Shown here in pieces: positions 1 through 9,168 of a stretch of 29,517 nucleotides of DNA. The position numbers and the translations under genes were made by a program. Source of the stretch: Azolla pinnata (taxonomy: Eukaryota; Streptophyta; Polypodiopsida; Salviniales; Salviniaceae); NCBI GenBank assembly GCA_037176905.1, contig JBBBWG010000515.1, positions 1-29,517 of the forward strand. The letters are read 5' to 3'. The notes beneath the pieces were generated by a model, which saw only the letters and a list, made by a program, of their open reading frames with translations, was not told where the DNA came from and did no database searches. Every line of letters begins with the position of its first letter. Positions within the stretch are counted from its first letter, which is position 1.

Positions 1-149
1 AGAAAGTGTATATTATTAATCAGAGGAACAAAATTAAATATCAAAATGAAAGAGAGCATTTTACAAGAGGAAATCTAAAAACAAAGAGGCAAATAAACAA
101 AACAAAACAGGCAGAAAAGCAAACAAGATTAAAGAGAAAGAGAATCTTA

Positions 150-455
150 TACGTATATATACGTATATATTTCCTATATATATATGTATTCTACATATGT
201 AGAAAGATATAAATATATAAATATATATATATCTTCGACTTATATACGTATATATTTCCTATATATATATATATGTATTCTACATATGTAGAAAGATATA
301 AATATATAAATATATATATATCTTCGACTTATATACGTATATATTTTCTATATATATATATATGTATTCTACATATGCAGAAAGATATAAATATACATAT
401 ATCTTAGACTTATATATACGTATATTCTACGTCTATATGTAGAAGGTATAAATAT
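150..455. repeat. 89-bp AT-rich tandem repeat with internal palindromes
   Basis: Copies are anchored by the motif GTATTCTACATATG at about 186, 275 and 364, a constant period of 89 bp, with a decayed fourth copy near 421. Each copy carries the 12-bp palindrome CTACATATGTAG (changed to CTACATATGCAG in copy 3) and an ATATACGTATAT palindrome, joined by long TA runs. The strand can fold back on itself many times. No coding frame is convincing here; positions 1-150 are A-rich with nothing recognisable. Confidence 0.9.
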
Positions 456-610
456 GTTGTTTTTTTCACCTCCACTAAATCTAGCCTGATGGATAGCGGT
501 GTGAAAATGGGGAAGAAAAATTCAACAACGTTTTTTCTTTGCAACTGTACACTGAACAGTGTAAAAGCTATTGCATTCATTGATTTGGAATCTGTTAGAG
601 GTCGGAATCA

Positions 611-676
611 CACTTGCTGCATGATGACGATGCTGATGATAGTGATGGTGATGATGACGATGATGAGGATGATGCC
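611..676. repeat. Imperfect ATG/ATGATG trinucleotide tract
   Basis: A run of imperfect GATGAT/GATGGT triplets lies about 150 bp upstream of the Gly/His-rich gene, followed by a TATATATACG stretch near 700 that could serve as a TATA element. The overlapping short plus-strand frame (489-680) is probably fortuitous, since its C-terminus is only Met-rich microsatellite. Confidence 0.6.
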
Positions 677-829
677 GTGATCAATCGTAGTAGTAGCGAC
701 TATATATACGTCGGCAGACAGATCGATTTAGAAACCATAAGTGATCAATCCATCATCATCATCATTCTGGGATCAGAGTGCAGTACTGCATAACTGATCA
801 TCATCATCCGCATCCAGATCAGACATAAC

Positions 830-1219
830 ATGGCTGCAGCTGATCGCATGGCTGGCAATGTTAGGTCTAGCCGGGCCGTTGATCATCTGCTTCTTCTGAT
901 CATGGCGCTGATGATGCTCATGGTGGTGGCCGCCAGCATCCCAAGCTCGGGCGCCAGCGCGGGTGATGATGATCAGGGCTATGGCGGCCACGATCGGTAT
1001 AATAGCCATGGTGCTGCAGGAGGCGGCTATGGCGGAGGAGCAGATCATGGGCATGGCGGAGGATCGGATCATGGGCATGGCGGAGGAACGGATCATGGGC
1101 ATGGCGGATGGCCGGATCATGGCAACGGTCATGAGCATGGCGGCGACGATCATCATCATCATGGCGGCGGCGGCGGCGGCGGCGGCGGCTATGGCCATGG
1201 AGGCGCGGGCCGTGCTTAA
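830..1219 (+). CDS. Secreted Gly/His-rich protein, single exon, 129 aa
   Basis: The frame opens at the ATG at 830; a second in-frame ATG at 848 (Met7) is an alternative start. Residues 18-36 are a strong hydrophobic segment rich in Leu, Met and Val, followed by SGASA with a likely signal-peptidase cut after about residue 44. The predicted mature part is almost only Gly, His, Asp and Tyr. It contains an imperfect repeat of DHGHGG blocks (residues about 70-105), a DDHHHH cluster, a run of nine Gly and a YGHGG end. This composition is that of plant glycine-rich, secreted proteins of wall or apoplast, and the histidines could bind metal (inference). I do not recognise a named family. The opposite strand is also open across this region, but only because the repeat has no stops in that frame. 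The 3' end and downstream sequence are duplicated immediately after. Confidence 0.65.
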   Translation: MAAADRMAGNVRSSRAVDHLLLLIMALMMLMVVAASIPSSGASAGDDDQGYGGHDRYNSHGAAGGGYGGGADHGHGGGSDHGHGGGTDHGHGGWPDHGNGHEHGGDDHHHHGGGGGGGGGYGHGGAGRA

Positions 1220-1545
1220 GAAGAATTCGTGCCCTAATTCTGCTGATCTGCCACCCACCTTATCAGCCCCACTGATCTGCAGCTCCCGATCAGCAGCCGC
1301 ACTTATCATCTTTTTTTAATACGTCCAGTTCCGTATGTAGGTATGTATGCATGCATGCATGGCGGCGGCTGCGGCGGCTATGGCCGCGGAGGAGCGGGCC
1401 GTACTTCAGAAGAATTCGTGCCCTAATTCTGCTGATCTGCCATCCACCTTATCAGGCCACTGATCTGCAGCTCCATGATCAGCAGCCGCGCTTATCATCT
1501 TTTTTAATACGCCCAGTTCCGTATGTAGGTATGCATGTATGTATG
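1165..1545. repeat. About 188-bp tandem duplication of the 3' end of the Gly/His-rich gene
   Basis: The segment with GGCGGCGG repeats, the stop region, AAGAATTCGTGCCC and the downstream TTTTTTTAATACG/TTCCGTATGTAGG sequence occurs twice, with the AAGAATTCGT anchor at 1221 and again at 1410. In copy 1 the frame ends GCTTAAGAAG (stop TAA). In copy 2 the same place reads ACTTCAGAAG, so the stop is lost and the copy is non-coding or a read-through remnant. Tetranucleotide ATGT/ATGC runs close each copy. Confidence 0.85.
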
Positions 1546-1645
1546 TATGTATGCATGTGTGTGTTATTAATAAGCTGCAGATCAGATCATCATCCATCAT
1601 CGCCCGCCATTTTCCACTTCTTTGAGTAGTAGTGCTGATCAATGC

Positions 1646-4402
1646 CCGCGCCGCAGCTCGTGATCATCGTGCACTGATTTGATAATCCCTGCTCTCGCTC
1701 GCTTATAGTTCCTGTCGTTAATCATCGTTCTGCAACCTGTTCAGCTGCAGTTGCCTCTTCGTAACTAACTTGTTCCGATCATCTAATTATGCTGCGCTTT
1801 CCCGTCGAATCGTTCATGCGCTATCACCGATGACCATATTCAGCTACTCCTCTTAATGATCTGCGCCTCCTATAGTGTCTTTCTAATTAATTATCACAAT
1901 TCGAAGTGCATAATTAATTGCTTTACATCCTCAATATCGACCATGCTAAATCAATCGCTGCGTCAATGTCGTCCGGCCCCACAATATTATATTCATGCCA
2001 CGCCGGGCGCAAAACAGTACAATTTATGGATCGATGCGCAATATATACAGCAGAAATTGACAACCAAGCTTATAAACAGCATGTAGCTTGTGTAATTCTA
2101 GTTAGCATAATAACTTACGGATCAACGTGAATAATAATCCCTCACGGGTGATCTATCGTGATTTGATGAATCGTAGTACTATAACAACATGTTGAATTTG
2201 CAATATTATGGCCCTTTCTCGTCGATCATAATCCCTCGCAGGTGATCTATAATGATTCGATGAATTATAGTATAACGATGTCATCGTGAATTACAATATC
2301 ATGGCCCATTCGATCATTACATTAATATACATGGAGATCAATTATCAATAGATCAGATATTGTTTGCCTCCTAATTTATATTGCTAGCATTAATATATAA
2401 CGCTTTGTTTGCTATGTGGCGCGATTAATCCACAATGATCTCCATCGCATAATATTGCAGAGCATTAATTACTACTGATTTTCCCACATGTCTAATCCTG
2501 TGTGACGAATATTTTATCAAGTATACATCTTTGTGTTTCAATTTAGTATCCAGATTCACTATCACAGGCTTACTATGCATGGCCTATACAAATATTAAGA
2601 GATATGGCTGCTAATGTGAGGTATACAAAACATTAGGGTACTATGAAAAGACCGAAAAACCATATCATCCCTCGATCATACCATTGACCGATTCGCTGAT
2701 CGCCACACTGACCATAGCAACGCACCCCCAACAATGTAACTACCAATCGCATAACTACCAATCGCATTCAGCCTCCAGTACATGATTATTAACACAAAGA
2801 TTTGCATTAATTAATACTAATTTGAATGGACTGATCACTTCATGTTCAGGTAATAATATAGATGTAAGTATCACGAAATACATGTAATTACATAACAAGG
2901 TTGGAAGTGATGATGTTGGTTCCTGATCAACAGTACTGCTCAAAACATGAACATAAACACATGACACTGTTTACGAATCATAACTACAGAATATTCAAGT
3001 ATATTGCAATTATTTTGATACCTCTAGGCAGCCTAGTATCGACATTATTGTCAATTTTAGTCAATAACAATATGTCTTAAATATGCATGAATGATTTAGC
3101 ATATTATAATACAATGTCAAAATCTTATTATAAATCGTAAGAATGTTAAACCCTAAAAAGCAAATTATTTTCACTAATATCGGACAGCCTCAACACTATA
3201 TTCAAAATGTTCCTCGGCATTATGACCATTATTCTAATAGGTAGCATTTTTGGTTTCGGTACTTTAATCAAAATATTCTCCTCTAGGATTATGGATGGGT
3301 CAATATAAATAATTTGTCACAATTATTTGTTTATTGTGTTTGGGTGCTTATAAAAACTACGTTGACAATGAGTAAGGAGGAAAATGTATAGTTTCTTAAT
3401 GCAGAAGTTGAAACTGATTAACCTTTTAATTAGATAGAGACATGATGGAGTTTGTTTGATCACAACCAGCATTAATGAAGTTGAATTAGAATTTTCGATT
3501 TATTTTGACATTATGATTATATCTTACCTTATTAAAAGATTGCATTCCTAAAATATCAATTTTTTATGTACAAACAATTCTTATTCGACAGAGTTTAATT
3601 ATCCTTAACTAACATAATTTTAGTCTTAATGGACCACATGTGTATGATATGATAAGAGGACTCACGACACTCGATTGAATTGAAATCAATTTGGGGGACA
3701 AGGATCAACGCTCTTCTGGTACAAGCTATAGTCTGTATAGTGAAGATGATTAGGAGCAGCTTTCTGTATTTTGCTCGGCTCTTCTTTCATAGAGTATCCA
3801 GTTCCCTTTGGAGCTTCATCATCTTACTCTTACGCCGAATCCATTACTTTTCACGATTCCTGTATTGTGACTCTAATCTCTTTTTATCGAGTTTTTTTAT
3901 GTATAATTATACATGTATATAAGCTTCATGAACACAACAAGTGCGTTCATTTGTGAGAACTTGTGAAATTGCCTAGGAAAAGCTTGAATAAGCCAAGGCA
4001 TACAATCCTTGAAGGATATTCAGAAATGTATCATCGTCTGAGGCTTCTTTGAGCCTCAAACACATCACGGTGACTACTGCAAGTACTTTATTAAGAAGCC
4101 TTGGTGCAAGCCAATTTAAGCTTGGTTCCATGAGCACTTAACCTCTCTAGAAGGTTATGCTAATCTCATGTATGTATGTATGTAACCTAAACGTCTGAGG
4201 CTTACTAATCGTTAAGCTAATTACATAATAGAATCGAGAAAAATAAAGGGAGAAGCAACTGAAATCAAATGTATGTAGCCAAGTGACAAACATTTTTATT
4301 TAGCATTAAAGAGCTAATCTTCAGCCAGCCATTCCTTAATAAAGCAGCTCACAAACAGCTGACCATAATTGACCCTTTGGTGTGAACACTACAGTATAGA
4401 GA
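1646..4402. other. AT-rich intergenic region without recognisable gene
   Basis: About 2.7 kb in which no frame on either strand looks protein-like and no tRNA or rRNA is seen. It contains a degenerate direct repeat of about 95 bp (2134-2325) and a small hairpin, TGAGGCT...AGCCTCA, near 4039-4062. The frames at 3680-3922 and 1856-2130 are short and of random composition. Confidence 0.6.
2134..2325. repeat. Degenerate tandem duplication, about 95 bp per copy
   Basis: Copy 1 begins AATCCCTCACGGGTGATCTA and copy 2 begins AATCCCTCGCAGGTGATCTA. Both continue through a GATT-GATGAAT-ATAGTA segment to an AATATYATGGCCC end. Divergence is roughly 20 percent by eye. No coding content. Confidence 0.75.
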
Positions 4403-5024
4403 CCCTAAACCCCAAACCTTAAACCCCAAACCCTAAAACCTAAACCCTAAAACCTGAATCCTAAACCCTAGACCCCAAACCCTAAACCCCAAACCACAAA
4501 CCCTAAAACCTAAATCCTAAATCCTAGACCCCAAACCCTAAACCCCAAACCCCAAACCCTAAACCCTAAACTCTAAACTCTAAACCTCAAACCCTAAACC
4601 CCAAACCCCAAACCCCAAACCACAAACACTAAAACCTAAATCCTAAATCCTAAACCCTAAACTCTAAACCCCAAACCCTAAACCCCAAACCCTAAACCCC
4701 AAACCCTAAAGACCTAAATCCTAAATCCCAAACCCCAAACCCCAAACCCCAAACCCTAAACCCCAAACCCCAAACCCCAAACCCCAAACCCCAAACCCCA
4801 AACCCCAAACCCCAAACCCTAAAACCTAAATCCTAAACCCTAAACCCTAAAATCTAAACCCCAAACCCTAAACCCCAAACCCCAAACCCTAAAACCTAAA
4901 TCCTAAACCCTAAAACCTAAACTCTAAACCCTAAACCCTAAACACCAAACCCCAAACCCTAAAACCTAAATCCTAAACCCCAAACCCCAAACCCCAAACC
5001 CTAAACCCCAAACCCTAAACCCTA
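4403..5024. repeat. Interstitial degenerate telomere-like repeat block
   Basis: About 620 bp of heptamer-type units in one orientation: CCCTAAA (the plant telomere C-strand), CCCCAAA and variants such as CCTAAAT and CTCTAAA. A nearly pure CCCCAAA stretch lies at about 4733-4818. A longer composite unit with AAAACCTAAATCCTAAA recurs many times. The block ends in CCCTAGAAATTGCAG, under 190 bp from the V-ATPase start codon. Since unique genes lie on both sides it is interstitial, not a chromosome end. Confidence 0.95.
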
Positions 5025-5210
5025 GAAATTGCAGAAGAAGGAAAGGAGGGCAGAAAAAAGCTATGGAGAAATGGCAGGGGCAAGAATGGGAAATAAGAAA
5101 AGATGTACGCACAGCGTTGACAGAGAAGAAAACAGAGAAGAAACAGAGCTCTTCGCAGACAGAAGCGCGATCGCGAGCGAGCGCGAGAGGTAGAGATCTC
5201 AGACGGAGCC

Positions 5211-7324
5211 ATGGGGTACGCATCTACTGCTTTCCTCAACATCTCGCCCTACGCCTACTCTGCTGTCGGCATCGCCATCGGGGTCGGCGTCTCCGTTCTG
5301 GGCGCCGCATGGTAATCGTCGTCTTCGTCTTCAACGTCTTGTATCTAGATGCGAGCAGCGATGGAGATTTTCCCCTTCCCTTCCTCGCATTTTAATTCTT
5401 CTTTGCGTGGAAAATGTCGTGTCTTTATTTGTGTGGGCCTCCCGCTTTTCTCGGGAAAGGTTTTGCCTCGTTCTGGCTCCGAGATCTCGCAGAGACACAT
5501 GTTTTCGAGTGGTTTCTGCGCGGATTCATAGATCAGGTGCTTTGTGTTCTCATTTTTATTGCAATATGTGTGGCGTAGGGGGATCTATATCACTGGAAGC
5601 AGCTTGATCGGAGCAGCCATCAAAGCACCGAGGATCACCTCGAAGAATCTGATAAGGTAACTTCTTCTTTTTTCCCATTTCTTTCAAAATGACAACATTG
5701 TATAAAACAAGATAAAATAGAGATAAATCTTGCACGTATCTAGCACTTAGAAATTTGTCTATGCTCGTTGAGTTTCATGAAGGATCAAAATCTTGTAAAA
5801 CAGATGGGGTGAGGGTATTTCTTTGGTAGGAATGATGAACATTGCTTATCAAACAAAACCTGATCGAACACAAGGATGTAGAGCAATTAATCAAGAGCTG
5901 CATAGCCAGGTATGGGCGTTGCATATCTCTCTAGCTGGATGTGCGATCAATCCCCTTGATCAGGCTGGGGTTTGGGTTATCAAGTCCCAGAAAATTGAAA
6001 AAGCAAAATTTTGCTGTCTTTAATCAAGCAGATTCGATTCTGATGCTTAGTAGACGAGTTGGTGCTTATGTGTATGTATTTCATGCATATGGTATTCGCA
6101 CATTTCATGCCTGTATGTATGAATTTCATTCGTGTGTATGATGTTCATTCAATTTTATCTATGAATTGGGGGCCCCATTTTTAATCTGATGTATGCACTC
6201 ATGCTGAATTGTATTTTGATCATTTCCTTTGTTGTTCCATGACTTCGATCTATTTTCCATTAATTCAATCTTCGTCATACATCAGCTAGCAGAGTGGATT
6301 GTAAACTGGGATCTCCATTTTCGGTTTCTGAATATAGGTGCTATAGAACATCAGCCACATGGGACCTATGTGAGGATTCTGGAAAATTGTGTGGCTTGGA
6401 CATAGAAGCAAATAGTCATCTTGGTTTTATCTATTATTCTGTTATACACTTCATTCATCACAGACCGACTTCTGTCTGATCCTGATATAATGCTGTATCG
6501 ATGCTTCTCATGAAAGTTGGATTGGATCGTTTCTTACGCCATTATAGCCCATAGCCAGAAGATATAGAGAGCCGGATTTTGACAATTTCCATGTTACCTG
6601 GTTCTGTTCCACTGATGGGAATCAATTTCCTTTGGACTCGGGAAATCTATTTAAACACTCACACATAGGCTGGTTACACATATTTGGACTGTCTAATATT
6701 TTTTATTATTGGTATCAGCATTATATTTTGTGAAGCTGTTGCAATTTATGGAGTCATCGTTGCCATTATCCTTCAAACAAGACTGCAGTCTGTGGAGCAG
6801 ACCACAACTGCAGACTCCATGAGAGGGGGATATGCGATTTTCGCCTCTGGAATCATCGTCGGGTTTGCTAACCTGGCTTGCGGGTAGATTCTTCAGCTTA
6901 AAATAAATTATAACTACCTTGGTACCTTTTTACAAGTGGAACTGAATTGAAACCTAGGTAGATTATTCAGTTTATCCGGTCTCAAACTGAACTAAAACTA
7001 TTCGGGTTTCGTTTTAACAAATGGTATTGAACTGAAACCTGCATGGTTTTTTCAGTTTACCTAGTTTTAAACTGAATATTAACTACCTTGGTATTTTTTT
7101 ACAAGTGGAAATTGAACTAAAACCACATCACGTTTATATGTGCTTGGAATTGTAGGATATGTGTGGGTATAATCGGGAGCAGTTGTGCCTTATCTGATGC
7201 CCAGAATTCCACGCTTTTTGTGAAGATATTGGTCATCGAAATTTTTGGGAGTGCTCTAGGTCTCTTCGGAGTGATCGTGGGCATCATAATGTCATCTCAA
7301 GTCACATGGACAACTTCTTCGTAA
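5211..7324 (+). CDS. VHA-c'': V-type H+-ATPase proteolipid subunit c'', 170 aa, 4 exons
   Basis: Exons are 5211-5311, 5579-5656, 6719-6883 and 7156-7324, all with GT-AG introns and matching phases; the stop is TAA at 7322-7324. The product is a membrane proteolipid of the V0 rotor that moves protons into vacuole and Golgi lumens. Residues 11-33 form the first membrane helix, with [20 protein letters not shown] following family sequence closely. Glu65 in [11 protein letters not shown] is the expected essential proton-carrying acid, and Glu143 in [13 protein letters not shown] is the second buried acid of this subunit type. Other conserved stretches are [19 protein letters not shown] and [11 protein letters not shown]. 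The N-terminus is slightly shorter than in flowering-plant copies as I recall them (near 178-180 aa). The ATG sits in GAGCCATGG, a good context. The 5' leader is GC-rich and lies right after the telomere-like block. Confidence 0.97.
6900..7130. repeat. Degenerate repeat of about 85 bp in V-ATPase intron 3
   Basis: Within the third intron, three related units occur. Each has a T-rich run, ACAAGTGGAA or ACAAATGGTA, then TGAACTGAAACC or a variant. The segment ACTACCTTGGTA appears at the start of units one and three. A second motif, TTCAGTTTAYC, is shared by units one and two. Non-coding. Confidence 0.65.
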
Positions 7325-8654
7325 CCCATTTTCTTGGCATTCATATTGCCTTCTTTGGAGAACAATTTAGGTACTCGAATTCAAAAATTCATGATTTCTT
7401 TGCGAGATTTCCCTTTCTTTGCATGCGATATTTTTCAAACTGGTCTATGCCGGAATAAGCAAACTGTTGTGATGCCGAAAACCATATGGGTTACATTCAG
7501 ATCTGCTGATTGAATGTACGGAGCATCATAAATATCCGTCCGAGTCAATCTGATCGATGCTTGTGCACTCATTTATGAAGCTTTTCGGGCAATGCTATGC
7601 TAGATTCCTGTATATATAGGTGTACATCATTGAATTCAAGTGCTGTTTTACCAAGTTATGCATCCACATGTAGCTCTTCTATTTGTATGGGGTGCTTGCT
7701 GTCTTGAAAGTTTGCTACTGTTGGCAAAGGTGGGATGAAACAGCACGAGGATCAGGGAGGAAGGCTAAATTCTACACTGGTTTTTATGCAAGATGTTGTA
7801 TCCAGTGGATTGTTTGTCTATCCAGAGCACTGTACAAATTCTCGCCCACTACAAATTCTCCAGCAGCATTCTGACGAATTTGTACAAGCTAAACAAAAAA
7901 CTAAAATGTGTTGGCTGTTATGAGATGCTAGGATATGTTTGAATGCATGCTTTGGAAAAGAACTTATGGAAGAGAGTTTGATGAAGTTTTGCGGCAAGCT
8001 CCAGTTTAAGGGCGGATAGCCCCCAAATACATACATATAGGCAGCTGGCTGAGACATTTACTACGAGTTGTGGTTCTAGCACAGTAGCCATGGTCGATCA
8101 ATGCTATAAAAAAAACAACATCGAAGCACTGGGAAGCACAGAAAAATCTCGGTGTTTTAGTGTGTTTATGATTTTGAATCTGATGCACATCACGGATCTG
8201 GTTATCATTGATGTTCTGAATTGTAGGTAGCTAGAGCTCGGGCTTGTATGTTGCTGCATCGATTATTTTTTTTCGAGCATCTATTTGGAGCCAAGGAATT
8301 GCACTCTCGTGTTTTTGGGGTTTGAATGGAAATCCAAGGCGATTGTGTCATTCGAAGGAATGTATGGTTAACCTTGCGTTGGTTTTCGACGCCAGATTGG
8401 ATCGACTCTTGCGTAGTCTGTTGCTGAGTAGATGGCGAGGCACGACTTAGGCTCCCGTGCAAATGAAAAACAATCTGATCGAAGCTCGATTATAAGGCAG
8501 AATCCCGCATCGCCGGCGTTGTTTTGCGGATCAGCAGCCGAGCGCGTTTTCAGTTACGTGAGAACAGCAGATGTTGTGAGCGGAGAGCACGATGTATACA
8601 TGTATTGCAATGACACTTGTGTGCATTATATGTCTTGTGTCTGTGTCTGTGTAC
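7325..8654. other. 3' flank of the V-ATPase gene and intergenic sequence
   Basis: About 1.3 kb after the V-ATPase stop. It probably holds the 3' UTR in its first few hundred bases. The short frames on both strands are not protein-like. Nothing else is recognisable. Confidence 0.5.
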
Positions 8655-8920
8655 AAAATCAGAATCACAATTACAATCACAATCACAACATCAGAATCAC
8701 AATCACAATCACAATCACAACATCAGAATCATAATCAGAATCAGAATCAGAATCAGAATCAGAATCAGAATCACAACATCAGAATCATAATCACAATCAC
8801 CATCAGAATCAGAATCACAATTAGAATCACAATCACAACATTAGAATCATAATCAAAATCATAATCAAAATCACAATCACAATCACAACATCAGAATCAG
8901 AATCAGAATCACAGCAGAAA
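8655..8920. repeat. Imperfect AATCAC / AGAATC hexanucleotide minisatellite
   Basis: About 265 bp of CAGAATCACAATCACAACAT-type units built from hexamers AATCAC and AATCAG. Higher-order blocks are marked by CACAACATCAGAATC. Read on the plus strand it gives a fortuitous Asn-Gln/Asn-His repeat. It lies just upstream of the next gene's leader. Confidence 0.9.
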
Positions 8921-9168
8921 ACAGAAAACAGTAAAGAAAAAACAAGCGTTTTGGGCCATATATGTAGTTTCCGTGAACCCTGAGCATCTTCTTGAACAAC
9001 GCGAACGAAGAAGAGCTCTGCTTCCTGCTCCGCGGCTCCTCTGCTCCTCTGCTCCTCTGCTCCTGATCGATCGAAGACGACGCTTTCGAATCGCTCCTCC
9101 TCCTTCCTTCCCTTGCCCCGTGCCAATACCGCAGCAGCACGGTGGCTCCTCTCTTCCGCTGCTCTGAA

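Noticed and set aside
773-1309. Minus-strand 178-aa ORF opposite the Gly/His-rich gene
   Set aside because: It is the complement of the GGCGGC/CATGGGCATGGC repeat, giving poly-Ala and poly-Met; the plus frame has the signal peptide and plausible composition.
4966-5242. Minus-strand ORFs over the telomere-like block and V-ATPase leader
   Set aside because: Their ends are translations of the heptamer repeats (GLGFGVWG) and the rest is the complement of the V-ATPase 5' leader.
8592-8852. Asn/Gln/His-rich ORF of 86 aa
   Set aside because: It is only the translation of the AATCAC/AATCAG minisatellite; there is no unique sequence to support a gene.
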